From a virus, in IMG/VR virus record IMGVR_UViG_3300009008_000009, positions 1 through 64,000 of that record: a DNA stretch of 64,000 nt; one strand, 5' to 3'. Of this stretch, positions 40,711 through 49,365 are shown in pieces. Both the position numbers and the translations under genes were made by a program. How positions within the stretch are numbered: position 1 is the first letter of the stretch; each line of letters opens with the position of its first letter. The notes under the pieces were generated by a model. The model ran no database searches and was not told where the DNA came from. It worked only from the letters and a program-made list of their open reading frames with translations.

Positions 40711-41496
40711 TTATATATCCATTCTTATTTGTTCATATGGAATTCTCCGGTGACCCAGCCGGTTGAACTCAACTCCTTGTTTATTTATTCGCTTCTCTGC
40801 TATCTTGAAGTACGTTTCATCAAGTTCTATGCCGATGAAGTTTCTGTTTGTGTTTTTACATGCTACTCCAGTTGTGCCGCTTCCCATTGTGAAATCTAAA
40901 ACTGTCTCGCCTTCGTTAGTGTATGTTTTAATTAGGTATTCCATAAGCGCAACAGGCTTTTGTGTGGGGTGTAGTCCTCTTTCTTGCTTAAAGTCGATCA
41001 CCCGCTTCGGTAACCTATCCCCGTTGTTTATTGTCGTTGTCTCCCGAAATACGGCCCCATTCAGCTCGTTCAGCCTGTGTTTTTTATCCCGTTTAACGGT
41101 ATACGGCTTGCCCGGCTCTTTTTGGGGGTTATACATAGTTTTTCCAGATGAGAAAACCACGACGTCCTCGACATCATTTAAAGGCCGAATTTTAGCCATA
41201 AACGGGTCGACCCCTTGAGGTTTACGGTAAACCCAACAATATCTAAACATCTTCATATTGGAAGCAATCAGCGTTGTAGTAAATGGCTGGCTTGCCGTCA
41301 TAACAATAGCACCGTTCGGTTTAATGACCCGCTTCAACTGCTCCCACATCGGCTCTAAAGGGATAACTGAGTCCCACTTACAAGCGGTTGTCCCATAAGG
41401 GGGGTCAGTAATAATAGCATCTACTACTACACCCCCGGCTATAAGCCTATCCATAACCTCTAAGCAATCACCCCGCATCAAGTCAATCTTTAACAT
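40711..41496 (-). CDS. DNA methyltransferase (DPPY type), paralogue 2
   Basis: A 261-residue DNA methyltransferase with DPPYGTTACKWDS near residue 33 and DFTMGSGTTGVACKN near 205. It is the tandem copy of 39858-40709: the start of the catalytic domain and the last third (from HPTQKPVALMEYLIK on) are almost identical, while the target-recognition middle differs, so the two probably methylate different sites. AT-rich like its copy. One base separates the genes; a promoter lies upstream at 41530. Confidence 0.9.
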   Translation of the reverse strand: MLKIDLMRGDCLEVMDRLIAGGVVVDAIITDPPYGTTACKWDSVIPLEPMWEQLKRVIKPNGAIVMTASQPFTTTLIASNMKMFRYCWVYRKPQGVDPFMAKIRPLNDVEDVVVFSSGKTMYNPQKEPGKPYTVKRDKKHRLNELNGAVFRETTTINNGDRLPKRVIDFKQERGLHPTQKPVALMEYLIKTYTNEGETVLDFTMGSGTTGVACKNTNRNFIGIELDETYFKIAEKRINKQGVEFNRLGHRRIPYEQIRMDI

Positions 41497-41529
41497 CTTT
41501 TTATCTTTGTAAAAAATCCTGCTGCCATA

Positions 41530-41558
41530 AGTATAGCAATGTTTATCTTAGAATGCAA
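41530..41558 (-). promoter_or_regulatory. promoter of the methyltransferase pair
   Basis: TTGCAT, 17 nt, TATACT on the minus strand. The -35 end overlaps the last codons of the hydrolase gene. Confidence 0.7.
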
Positions 41559-42336
41559 TGTCATACTTCTGGCTCAGCAGATCCTTCATCCACTTCACCA
41601 TCACGACGGTGGCGTTGATACCAGCACCAGCCCGTTCCCACTGCCAGCGGTGGGTCTCGTCAATGTCCGGAGCCCAGTCAACCGTAACGAACCGGGTGTC
41701 GTTGGTGTCGCTGACCCACGCCTCCTCAAAGGCTGCGGGGTCATCGTTGAGCGTGGTAATGACCGGTTGGCCACGGTGGCCCATAACCTTCGCTACAGTT
41801 TGAATGAACCGGCGTCCTTCCGCGTGACGGGACTTACCGTCACCGTCAAAGTCGCGTAGGGAATTGATCTTCAGGACATGAGTCTTATGTGTTGGACGAT
41901 CCTCAGTCGGGTCCAAGGCTCCGCAGTTCACCGGACAAATGGCAAAGAACAGATCGCTGTAGTGCAGAGCAATACGAGTGATCATACCCGCTCCCTGACT
42001 GTGGCCGCATGCCATCACCAAATTGGTGGTCAGGTTCTTAAACTTCTTCAGCCGCTTCTTGAAGTCCTCAGTCGCATTCACGATGTACTGTTGGTCGTGG
42101 CCCGTTCCCCACGATGGCCCTTTCGAATATGGCAGGAAGATGGGGACGTGATATTCATCGGCGACGCGTTTCAACTGTGTGGAATTGAAGAATGCCTCGC
42201 TCGTACCGTTCGCACCGTGGAACCCACCCAGCGCAACACCAACCAACGAACCTTCTGGAATGTACGCATCGTAGGGTCGCATACGACCGATGCCCATACC
42301 GTCATCACACTCAAACTGCAGTAGGCCGTTGCCCAT
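41548..42336 (-). CDS. alpha/beta-hydrolase, esterase/depolymerase-like
   Basis: A 262-residue serine hydrolase. GHSQGAG near residue 112 is the nucleophile elbow (GxSxG). NSLRDFDGDGKS matches the acid loop, and DETHRWQWERAG near residue 222 supplies the likely catalytic His. The pattern is closest to the polyhydroxybutyrate depolymerase/feruloyl esterase-like branch. No signal peptide is visible, so it acts in the cytoplasm or is part of the virion. The substrate is unknown; a host polymer or an acyl group on a glycan are possible. Confidence 0.75.
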   Translation of the reverse strand: MGNGLLQFECDDGMGIGRMRPYDAYIPEGSLVGVALGGFHGANGTSEAFFNSTQLKRVADEYHVPIFLPYSKGPSWGTGHDQQYIVNATEDFKKRLKKFKNLTTNLVMACGHSQGAGMITRIALHYSDLFFAICPVNCGALDPTEDRPTHKTHVLKINSLRDFDGDGKSRHAEGRRFIQTVAKVMGHRGQPVITTLNDDPAAFEEAWVSDTNDTRFVTVDWAPDIDETHRWQWERAGAGINATVVMVKWMKDLLSQKYDIAF

Positions 42337-42393
42337 GTCCAGATCTCCTAGTTGTCTGGTAGCTGGTACCAGAGGTAATTTCCGCGCTGGAAG

Positions 42394-42636
42394 TTAGTAA
42401 GAAAATACCCCAAACGCCACTGCGTCGTCTGAACTCACCGCCTTGAAGTGCGCAACGCTCTCCACGCCGTTCGGCTGTGAGCTGTCGCGCATGCGCATCT
42501 CTCCATCATCATCTAGTTTCTGTACGGAGAGGGTACCTTCGCCAACAAACAGCCACAGGGACTTAGGCCAGCGCTTTGCCAACCGCTCCAACGTATTGAT
42601 TGCGTTGCGTTCTTCCTTGGTGAGTTCTACATCCAT
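42394..42636 (-). CDS. hypothetical protein
   Basis: Not recognised; 80 residues from the ATG behind GGAGACAATACCG. N-terminal helix (LTKEERNAINTLERLAKRWP) then a small beta part. Probable small globular protein. Confidence 0.6.
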   Translation of the reverse strand: MDVELTKEERNAINTLERLAKRWPKSLWLFVGEGTLSVQKLDDDGEMRMRDSSQPNGVESVAHFKAVSSDDAVAFGVFSY

Positions 42637-42650
42637 CGGTATTGTCTCCG

Positions 42651-42986
42651 TTAACACACCTCCGGCCACAGGTCATGTTCAATAACGACGTCCTCCAGCC
42701 ACGGTCGGGTGTAACTCCACATTGGACAGCCGTCGCAGTCGTGCCAAACACGGATACGCATTACCATCCCGGGCTCAATAGACCCACGGTCATTCTTCAA
42801 GACATCAATATCTTCAGGAGTGAACTTGTTGTATTCATCATATGGCTCGCCGTCCTCGTCCCAGTCCAGACCCCACTCCAACGCCAGCGACGCTGAACAG
42901 TCGTGCCGCTCGGACGCAATCACCAGTGTAGTTGGTGGGTACTTCGTCCGCTGGGATGTTGGGGTTGTCTCCAGCCTCATATTCAT
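42651..42986 (-). CDS. hypothetical acidic protein
   Basis: Not recognised; up to 111 residues. The region ALEWGLDWDEDGEPYDEYNK and the Cys-rich WHDCDGCPMW look like real protein. The 5' part overlaps 42838-43044 by about 150 bp in another frame and the start has no ribosome site, so a frameshift between the two or a later start is possible. Confidence 0.5.
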   Translation of the reverse strand: MNMRLETTPTSQRTKYPPTTLVIASERHDCSASLALEWGLDWDEDGEPYDEYNKFTPEDIDVLKNDRGSIEPGMVMRIRVWHDCDGCPMWSYTRPWLEDVVIEHDLWPEVC

Positions 42987-43044
42987 CTAGAAGCCGCTGG
43001 TAAGCAGGGCCATACTTCTTCTTGTACTCCGCCTCGGTAATCAT
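42838..43044 (-). CDS. hypothetical protein
   Basis: Not recognised; 68 residues. The N-terminal 45 residues (MITEAEYKKKYGPAYQRLLD) are convincing, with a CGGAG ribosome site and coupling to the 21-residue gene upstream; the C-terminal end (VGVGSGLGRGRRAI) overlaps the next gene and is probably not conserved. Confidence 0.55.
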   Translation of the reverse strand: MITEAEYKKKYGPAYQRLLDEYEAGDNPNIPADEVPTNYTGDCVRAARLFSVAGVGVGSGLGRGRRAI

Positions 43045-43106
43045 CTCCGCCGTCCTCGGTCAGTAAGCTCTTCTACTGTAGTCTGGGATTCAGTGAGTTC
43101 CGACAT
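43041..43106 (-). CDS. 21-residue mini-gene
   Basis: MSELTESQTTVEELTDRGRR plus one Arg. It has an AGG ribosome site and its stop overlaps the next start as ATGA, the usual coupling here. It may be a real micropeptide or a translation leader for 42838-43044. Confidence 0.4.
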   Translation of the reverse strand: MSELTESQTTVEELTDRGRRR

Positions 43107-43115
43107 TATGCGTAC

Positions 43116-43229
43116 CTACCCAGCTTCACACGGCCCGAACATCTTCATCACCCAACAGTCATGACCACAGTCTTGGCTCGGATGCGGGTAACTTGCACTT
43201 ACGTGCCACACAGTAAAAGAGCTGAACAT
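43116..43229 (-). CDS. 37-residue Cys/His-containing small protein
   Basis: The ATG lies only 10 nt after the -10 box of the promoter at 43240, so its mRNA would be nearly leaderless. The peptide includes SQDCGHDCWVMKMFGPC, a possible metal site. The gene is too short for confident assignment. Confidence 0.4.
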   Translation of the reverse strand: MFSSFTVWHVSASYPHPSQDCGHDCWVMKMFGPCEAG

Positions 43230-43239
43230 CGTAATGTCA

Positions 43240-43269
43240 ATGATAACACTTATAGATGGTTCGAGTCAA
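43240..43269 (-). promoter_or_regulatory. promoter
   Basis: TTGACT, 18 nt, TATCAT on the minus strand, followed by TGACATTACG and then an ATG. Confidence 0.7.
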
Positions 43270-43274
43270 CCTCT

Positions 43275-43793
43275 CTATCTCCGGTTGTCCTTGATCCATA
43301 GCTCCGAGTCACTCCATACCTCATCGAACTTATCGGACACGTACCGCACGCGCTCGTTGATAAGGTCGGTTAACTTGGTAATGTAGAACTGCTCAGCACT
43401 CGCTGCATCCTTGCCGTACGTGAACCGCACCAGCTTCAGGAACCGATCCCAGAACAACATTGAGCTGTCCGGCTGCGCTGGTAGGAAGTGAGTTATAGAA
43501 CCAATGACGTCGGGCGCTGGAACCTGCGGTGCTGGTGTGTCGCCCACTGGCTGGCTCGGCGAACCGTTGAGCAGATAGTCATCTATCATGTCGTAGGCTT
43601 TCTGACGCACCTGCTTCATGATCTCACGTACCTCATCCTTGAACTGGGCAGACCGCTGGGACTCCCTACCTAACGACATGGATGCCCAGTCATAGATACG
43701 GATCTGAATCCCTCGGACGGTGTATGCGATGATGTTACGCTCAACCTCACCCGGGTTGAATGTAGTTTCTGTACGCTTCTTCAACATTGGCAT
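43275..43793 (-). CDS. hypothetical protein
   Basis: Not recognised; 172 residues with two helical halves joined by a Pro-rich linker (PVGDTPAPQVPAPD). The N-terminal part is basic. Confidence 0.65.
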   Translation of the reverse strand: MPMLKKRTETTFNPGEVERNIIAYTVRGIQIRIYDWASMSLGRESQRSAQFKDEVREIMKQVRQKAYDMIDDYLLNGSPSQPVGDTPAPQVPAPDVIGSITHFLPAQPDSSMLFWDRFLKLVRFTYGKDAASAEQFYITKLTDLINERVRYVSDKFDEVWSDSELWIKDNRR

Positions 43794-43898
43794 GTTCTTA
43801 TGGTTAGTGGTCAGCGCCTGTAATGCTTCATGAGTGCTGCCAGTCTTACTGAATCGCTTGTTCTACTGTCACCTGTCAATCCTCCTAGTAGTACTTTG
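43794..43898. other. short gap with strong ribosome site
   Basis: On the minus strand TAGGAGGATTGACAG is followed by GTG and a frame of only eight codons; a TTG one base after the ribosome site opens 22 codons. Either could be a leader peptide. No larger gene is seen. Confidence 0.35.
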
Positions 43899-44234
43899 TC
43901 AGCCTTGCTTACAGGGCTGACGTGGAGATCCTGCTGTGTCCCAAGATACACCAACACTGGGGTTCTGCAGTGCCCCAAAGTAGATGCGTACGTCCTCGTA
44001 CCCACGGGTTTCCTCCACGACGCCGCCCTTCCCTATTGATGCGAAGGTTAGATTCACATCCGTCACAATGTACCCATCGGTGTCGGGGTGTAGGACAAAT
44101 CCCATGATCTCCATCTTGGAGCAGCGTGGGACGATGTTATTGTTTCCATCAACAACATGAATGTTGGTAATGTCTATCGCACCTGATGGTAGCCCGGTGA
44201 GATGAATATGCTTTATCGACTCTGGGAATTCCAT
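43899..44234 (-). CDS. hypothetical beta-rich protein
   Basis: Not recognised; 111 residues with a strongly alternating beta pattern (HIHLTGLPSGAIDITNIHVV) as in small virion decoration proteins. Confidence 0.6.
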   Translation of the reverse strand: MEFPESIKHIHLTGLPSGAIDITNIHVVDGNNNIVPRCSKMEIMGFVLHPDTDGYIVTDVNLTFASIGKGGVVEETRGYEDVRIYFGALQNPSVGVSWDTAGSPRQPCKQG

Positions 44235-44247
44235 CTCCGACCCCGTC

Positions 44248-44976
44248 TCAGTACCCCGGATCTACCCTGAACTGCTGATTCGCTTCATCACCTGCGTTCG
44301 CGATACCATCGATGAGGTTGTACGTCACCGTGAACATGATCAGGGCCTCGGGGATGCCGCTGTCGAGCACTGGCCCTGCGAGGTTCTTCAGTCCCTCAAG
44401 CGCTACGCCTGCGTCGTTGACCTGTGCCCTGCGCTCACGGAGGATGTATACGTTTACGTCGGTCGGATGAGCTATCAGCTCCAGCATGTTCTCATACCGA
44501 GCAAGCCTGAGTGCGCCGTTAGTCTCACCATCCTCATTGGCCTTCGTGGCAATGAGGAGATTACCATCTACATCAATCTCGTATACCTCACCAACCACAC
44601 CGGGAAGTCGACTGCGGACAGTGTTCTTACCTGACCCGTCGAACAACCCACGGATACGATCAGCAATCGCGGTCAGAGAATGCTGACTCTCGTCTGCTGT
44701 GTCACGCAGCTCTGCGGTCAGTCTCTCAGTCGCACGCTTATGGACATGCGCATGAGTCATCGAGGATTCAATAACATTGTACGCCCGCTGAGCTGCTACC
44801 TTACGCGGATCGTCGTTGGGGAAGATCGCGCTCTCGTCAACCAGCACGTCCTTCAACCGGGCGATACACGCGTCGTACAGTCCCCACGCCGGGTTAAGCC
44901 TTGCAATTAGCTCTTGGAGCGTGGTTGCCCCGGCTACTGCGGCCTTGAGCTCGTTACTCACTGCTGTCTGCGTCAT
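44248..44976 (-). CDS. hypothetical protein
   Basis: Not recognised; 242 residues from the ATG within GGATGACGC, nine bases inside the longest frame. Mostly helical for residues 1-110, then a beta part (VGEVYEIDVDGNLLIATK). Overlaps the small gene 44954-45085 by 23 bp. Confidence 0.65.
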   Translation of the reverse strand: MTQTAVSNELKAAVAGATTLQELIARLNPAWGLYDACIARLKDVLVDESAIFPNDDPRKVAAQRAYNVIESSMTHAHVHKRATERLTAELRDTADESQHSLTAIADRIRGLFDGSGKNTVRSRLPGVVGEVYEIDVDGNLLIATKANEDGETNGALRLARYENMLELIAHPTDVNVYILRERRAQVNDAGVALEGLKNLAGPVLDSGIPEALIMFTVTYNLIDGIANAGDEANQQFRVDPGY

Positions 44977-45085
44977 CCTTCGCATCTCCCTGCGTCTCGT
45001 CCTTCTCCGGCGCTTCCGCCTCTGTATCGGCTTTCTTCTGGGGGTCTACAACCAGTGTACCCACCCCGTGTTTACGCATCACCAT
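44954..45085 (-). CDS. 43-residue acidic protein
   Basis: MVMRKHGVGTLVVDPQKKAD, then a Glu/Asp/Lys-rich tail ending DDADSSE. It has a clear CAGGAGTGAAAG ribosome site and overlaps the next gene. Too short for family assignment; likely a real small protein. Confidence 0.6.
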   Translation of the reverse strand: MVMRKHGVGTLVVDPQKKADTEAEAPEKDETQGDAKDDADSSE

Positions 45086-45193
45086 CTTTCACTCCTGAAA
45101 ATATTCATGTATCCGCTGTGTGCCGCACGTGTACTAAGTTGAAGGTCTACATCTACCCTGTGCTGGTTTTCCGTTTCGTTGTAAATTAACAGG

Positions 45194-45703
45194 TTAATCT
45201 TTCTTTTCCCGTATGGTCTTCACATTCACAACGCTACGGTCTGCGCGAATACGCTCTTCCTTGACTACTGAATTATAGGAGTTAAGTGCATCGGGCCGTG
45301 CCTCGAGTACACGATCAAGATGATCCTTGTCAATAATAAGCCAATTCACGGCCCATCGCAAGAACTGTCCCATGTGATCGGTCGGCAGTAAGCATGCGCT
45401 TGTTGCGACTGTGTTGGGGCTGTGGAACAGTTCAAGAACCTTCTCCTGCCTTATACCGCGTGGGTCTTTGAACTTGACATTGTGCGCTGCTGCTACATGC
45501 ACGATACGGCGTAGGTTCTGCGGCATGGTCACTATGATTGGCTCATCGATTATCTTGTCGACCACGGTGCCGCACGGGATCACAGGTAAGGGTGACATGT
45601 CCTTCTGGAAACCGCATGCGACAAAGTCACGGAACGCACTGATCTCGAACGGGCCGGTGGTGCTTTGTAAAACGATGAGTTGGAGTCTGAATTTGTCGGC
45701 CAT
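45194..45703 (-). CDS. hypothetical protein
   Basis: Not recognised; 169 residues, mixed alpha/beta, with basic C-terminal ENVKTIREKK-like end (VVNVKTIREKKD). It follows the methyltransferase gene by one base, so it may work with it. Confidence 0.65.
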   Translation of the reverse strand: MADKFRLQLIVLQSTTGPFEISAFRDFVACGFQKDMSPLPVIPCGTVVDKIIDEPIIVTMPQNLRRIVHVAAAHNVKFKDPRGIRQEKVLELFHSPNTVATSACLLPTDHMGQFLRWAVNWLIIDKDHLDRVLEARPDALNSYNSVVKEERIRADRSVVNVKTIREKKD

Positions 45704-45704
45704 A

Positions 45705-46634
45705 TCACACGCTGTCCTGTATAATAGTCACAGGTGGGCTTAGTAAGGTCTTCGGCAACTTATCTCGTGCAAGACCTACACAGCTACTGTCCAGTTCGAA
45801 CAAGAGATAGTGACGTCGTCTGTTTCTTGCAACCACCCCGGTAGTACCGGTTCCAGCAAACGGATCGAAAACAATACCACCCTCCGGGCTCCCGGCCAGT
45901 ACCATAGGTTCAATAAGTGATTCTGGATACACAGCTACGTGGCCAGCCTGTTTAGAGTTTGGTGGAACGGTCCACACCGACCTCTTCCTCCGCTTACCAT
46001 TTGCCGCCCACGTGCGCTTGTTGTCAGCGTACTGGTGGTTAAATCCTTCCTTACCCCGAGCCATTGGACCAACTGCGCGACGTTTAACGGTGTCTGGATG
46101 AGCTTGCATTCGCTGTGGTCCCTTTACCGCTGGTTCTTGTATGGCCTCATAGTCAAAGTAGTACTTGGAGCTTTTGCTGAACATGAATATGTACTCATGA
46201 GATCTTACACATCTGTCTTTCACCATTTCAGGCATTGGGTTTGGCTTATGCCATATGTCGTCTTGGCGGAGGTACCAACCTGACGCTCGGAGTGCAAGTG
46301 CAAGTGTCCATGGTATCCCAATAAGATCTTTAACCTTTATGTCACCACCGACACCTCTCTTTGACGACGCATACGTATCCCCAATTACAACCCATAGTGT
46401 TCCGTCTGACATGAGCACCCGTTTTACTTCTGTAAATAGATCTACAAGATAGTTAATAAATTCTTCTGGAGTGGGCTCAAGTCCAATCTGCCCGGAAACT
46501 TGGTAGTCACGTAACCCGTAGTACGGAGGGCTGGTAACGCACATGTTAATAGACTCATCCGGTAGCTTCTTAGTGAGTTGTAGTGCATCACCTATGACCA
46601 TAGAGTCACGTATAAATGGATTTAACGTTAGCAT
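45705..46634 (-). CDS. DNA methyltransferase (SPPYYGLRDY type)
   Basis: A site-specific DNA methyltransferase of 309 residues: catalytic VTSPPYYGLRDY near residue 34 and SAM-binding FDPFAGTGTTGVV near residue 262. The SPPY variant is typical of N4-cytosine enzymes, but phage members of this SPPYYGLRDY group also include N6-adenine ones. It is the fourth DNA methyltransferase in the window and of a third type. Confidence 0.9.
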   Translation of the reverse strand: MLTLNPFIRDSMVIGDALQLTKKLPDESINMCVTSPPYYGLRDYQVSGQIGLEPTPEEFINYLVDLFTEVKRVLMSDGTLWVVIGDTYASSKRGVGGDIKVKDLIGIPWTLALALRASGWYLRQDDIWHKPNPMPEMVKDRCVRSHEYIFMFSKSSKYYFDYEAIQEPAVKGPQRMQAHPDTVKRRAVGPMARGKEGFNHQYADNKRTWAANGKRRKRSVWTVPPNSKQAGHVAVYPESLIEPMVLAGSPEGGIVFDPFAGTGTTGVVARNRRRHYLLFELDSSCVGLARDKLPKTLLSPPVTIIQDSV

Positions 46635-46828
46635 TTCCCCACCATAAACGGGTGAGTAACCTTGACCGTAACCTTACCATCTGCGTCCGGATGTGAGCAC
46701 TCTGTGCTCGGCTCAGTCTTCTGGAAGTCCTTATGCCCGGGTGCGAACTTGAAACCAGTCAGCCGCACACTATCTGATAGCAGTCCAAAGCCCGACGTTC
46801 CCGGGGCAATGCGTAGCTTTACGCCCAC
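46628..46828 (-). CDS. small hypothetical protein
   Basis: Not recognised; 66 residues from the GTG behind GAGGACGGCAGC. The longer frame from 46888 overlaps the glycosyltransferase gene. Beta-rich with one Cys in STECSHPDADG and one at the end. Confidence 0.55.
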   Translation of the reverse strand: MGVKLRIAPGTSGFGLLSDSVRLTGFKFAPGHKDFQKTEPSTECSHPDADGKVTVKVTHPFMVGKC

Positions 46829-48066
46829 GCTGCCGTCCTCGGGGCGTTGAGCTGTGGCTCCGGCTCCCACTCCCTGAAGTCGTCCCATCGCGGTATCTCC
46901 TGTACAGGGTCCGGGTGGTCTGGGTCACCTTCCATGATTGCCTCATAGAACTTCCTACGGGCTGGGTTCCACGCTGTTGCATCGTACCGTGCCCGGATGA
47001 ACTTATGGAGGAGATGCCCCTTGTGGTCTCGCAACATTGGATCTTCGATAAGCGGTGCGAGGGCCTTGGTCCATTCAATCGTACTCGGGTTTGCTGACAC
47101 CCACTCAACGATGTCCTCGTTGCCCTCCATGGCGAACGTGTACGGCTGTGCGCTTGAAACTACCGACGCTACACCGTAGGCACCGAACTCCAGTAACTTG
47201 AGCTCGGACTTGGACCTGTTAAACTCGTCGTCCTCCAACGGCACCACCCCTACGTCGAAGTGAGAATACAACCATCCGTACTCGCTGATCGGCAGGGCAC
47301 GCAAGATGCGCTGGCCGTCTGCGGGGATATCGGAAAGAAGTACATCACGCATTGCGTTCCAGACTGTCTCGTGCTCTTCCATCTTACGCTGGGTGAGATT
47401 GCCCAGCTCGTCTTGGTATGCGTACGTTCCCCGGATGTCAAACCCGCCGATGCAGTAAACGACGTCTGGACCATACTGCTTGTACATGGTCGAGAACACG
47501 TTACGCAGCAGGCTGATGTCCTTGAGGTGAGAGCTACCACCTGCCCAGCCTACGTAGGTCACCGGCGACGTGATCCTCGGGTAACGCCACATGGGCTCAA
47601 CCCAGTCGAGGCAGTTCGGGAAGACGTACACCTTGCCACCTCCACCGTGCTCAAATAACCGGTCGCGTAGGTACGGGGTTGTAGTCGTAGCGTAATCGGC
47701 CAGTGCAAGGTTAGCCTTGATCTTCTCCGGGATGCCGTGCTCTTTGTAGCTATGGAATAGGCCGTGGTGTGTCGGCAGCGCGATATCATTATCATCGTTG
47801 TCGTAGACGAGCTTGATACCCTTGTCCTTCGCGGCCAGCATCAACGGGTGGTTGAGATCGACCATCCCCTGCTTATCGTCCTGATGCATACGTGTCCGCT
47901 GGGTCACCAGAATGTCAACACCATCTAAGTCCTCAATCGTCGGCTGGTGGTGGATGATCACATTGATATCAGTGTACTCACCCAACTTCCGCCCGGGCTG
48001 AATCATGCGGTAGTAACCGCAGCCAGCGTTATCGGACGGTACGAACATGATGGTGAACTTAGTCAT
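46819..48066 (-). CDS. GT-B-fold glycosyltransferase
   Basis: A 415-residue glycosyltransferase of the GT4-like GT-B fold. The N-terminal domain has FVPSDNAGCGYYRMIQPGRK and a DxD-like YDNDDNDI. The C-terminal domain has VTYVGWAGGSSHLKDI, the GxxPLxDxEFNRSKSELKLLE nucleotide-sugar site (here DVGVVPLEDDEFNRSKSELK), and EFGAYGVASV. Acceptor unknown. It lies 4.5 kb from the main glycosyltransferase cluster, next to a methyltransferase. Confidence 0.82.
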   Translation of the reverse strand: MTKFTIMFVPSDNAGCGYYRMIQPGRKLGEYTDINVIIHHQPTIEDLDGVDILVTQRTRMHQDDKQGMVDLNHPLMLAAKDKGIKLVYDNDDNDIALPTHHGLFHSYKEHGIPEKIKANLALADYATTTTPYLRDRLFEHGGGGKVYVFPNCLDWVEPMWRYPRITSPVTYVGWAGGSSHLKDISLLRNVFSTMYKQYGPDVVYCIGGFDIRGTYAYQDELGNLTQRKMEEHETVWNAMRDVLLSDIPADGQRILRALPISEYGWLYSHFDVGVVPLEDDEFNRSKSELKLLEFGAYGVASVVSSAQPYTFAMEGNEDIVEWVSANPSTIEWTKALAPLIEDPMLRDHKGHLLHKFIRARYDATAWNPARRKFYEAIMEGDPDHPDPVQEIPRWDDFREWEPEPQLNAPRTAAWA

Positions 48067-48467
48067 TTACTACCCATGTCTATCGCGTGAAGAATCTTGA
48101 GATCTCGCATAGGACCGTGAAGCACTGCACCCCTATGTATCGCCCAGTCGTACCCGGCTTCCCCGTCCGAGCGGGATTCAAATATGATCCGGTCCGCGCC
48201 TCGGATACCTGAGAACAGCGCACTTGCAACAATCGCTGCTGCGTGGGCCTGCGGGTTAGTGTGAACGTCTGGCCCGGCAAGACCCAGTGTACATCTCAGT
48301 GTCTCTGGCTCGTGGGCCTCAGCTCGTGAACTAAACTTCGCCTCTATAACATCCACGTGTGTAACCTGAGGTATACTACTTATCAACTCGGCTACACGAT
48401 CAATGTCAGCCCACGAGTACCGGGTCGTTACAACTAACCTATCTAATCGAACCTCTTCATAGGACAT
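48063..48467 (-). CDS. hypothetical protein
   Basis: Not recognised; 134 residues from the ATG in TGATG at the upstream stop. Alternating alpha/beta pattern (ADIDRVAELISSIPQVTHVD) like a small ferredoxin-like fold. Overlaps the glycosyltransferase start by 4 bp. Confidence 0.6.
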   Translation of the reverse strand: MSYEEVRLDRLVVTTRYSWADIDRVAELISSIPQVTHVDVIEAKFSSRAEAHEPETLRCTLGLAGPDVHTNPQAHAAAIVASALFSGIRGADRIIFESRSDGEAGYDWAIHRGAVLHGPMRDLKILHAIDMGSK

Positions 48468-49216
48468 CAGCGAGTCCTGAGAATCACAGGTGTGTCTCCG
48501 ATCTGGTTCACTTTGTCTGCGGTCGGCCACCCGTAAACGGACAGCGGGTCTCCTTTGAGCAACATGTCATATATCTGAGCAGTCACAAGAACATCGAAGC
48601 GGCAGTACAGAATCACTTCCAGTGCCTTGCGCTTACGCCACGCCTTCGGAGCCTCAGCGCCCCCGGCAAATCCAGATGCCTGCTTACCGATACCGAGCAT
48701 ACCCTGCGCCACGTTGTCGAGCTTTGTCTTGCGACCACGGTACGGATAGTGAAGGTCGTCCAAGTGCTGCTTGATGTCTCGTAGGATATCCACCTGCTTA
48801 GCACGCAGCAGGGTACGGACACACTCCCAGTCTGGCTCGGCCTCGGAAAAGTCGATCTCGTCCTCAAAGATCGCACGAACCTGCTTTGCACCCGGACCGC
48901 CCAAGTTGAACTCTCGGATTACCGACCCGGCTGCAAGCGACGAGTCAAAGCTATGAGAATTGAAACCGACGATACGATTGAACTTGGTAAGGTACTTCAG
49001 CATGGCCACAGTGCCACGGTCTCCAATCCAGTCCCGGAACCCATGCTTGACGTTGAATGTACAAAAAACAGACGAATGCAGCTGCTCCGCCTTTCCAAAC
49101 ATACTGAAGTCTGTGATGGTGTCGACAATCTCCCCGTCAAATACAACTACGTCTTCAGGTAGGTCGGGGGTTTCAATGTCGATCTTCCCATGCTCACCGA
49201 GAACTAACGACCACAT
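48467..49216 (-). CDS. DEDD-type 3'-5' exonuclease-like protein
   Basis: A 249-residue RNase H-fold nuclease-like protein. VVVFDGEIVDTI near residue 24 gives the first Asp-x-Glu, VGFNSHSFDSSLAAG near 84 the second Asp, and YCRFDVLVTAQIYDML near 208 the final Tyr...Asp, the DEDDy pattern of proofreading-type exonucleases. No polymerase domain is attached. It probably trims DNA or RNA in replication or repair. Has its own promoter. Confidence 0.7.
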   Translation of the reverse strand: MWSLVLGEHGKIDIETPDLPEDVVVFDGEIVDTITDFSMFGKAEQLHSSVFCTFNVKHGFRDWIGDRGTVAMLKYLTKFNRIVGFNSHSFDSSLAAGSVIREFNLGGPGAKQVRAIFEDEIDFSEAEPDWECVRTLLRAKQVDILRDIKQHLDDLHYPYRGRKTKLDNVAQGMLGIGKQASGFAGGAEAPKAWRKRKALEVILYCRFDVLVTAQIYDMLLKGDPLSVYGWPTADKVNQIGDTPVILRTR

Positions 49217-49280
49217 ACTTGGTGCTCCGAGTCACTGTTAAACTTCATCAGGTCTTCCGCCGTGTTTCCGTCCAAGTACA

Positions 49281-49309
49281 AGTATAGCAACCGGGGACGC
49301 TGAATTCAA
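49281..49309 (-). promoter_or_regulatory. promoter overlapping a terminator
   Basis: TTGAAT, 17 nt, TATACT on the minus strand; the -35 box lies in the terminator loop. Drives 48467-49216. Confidence 0.75.
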
Positions 49310-49318
49310 CGTCCCCGG
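49291..49318 (-). terminator. hairpin terminator after the helicase gene
   Basis: A perfect 10-bp stem CCGGGGACGT / (A)GCGTCCCCGG around GAATTC-containing loop on the minus strand, with only a short T tract. It lies 48 bp after the helicase stop. Confidence 0.65.
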
Positions 49319-49365
49319 CCACCTGCGAGCGTCGGGGGCACCCCTGCCCCTTACGCAGGAAATCC

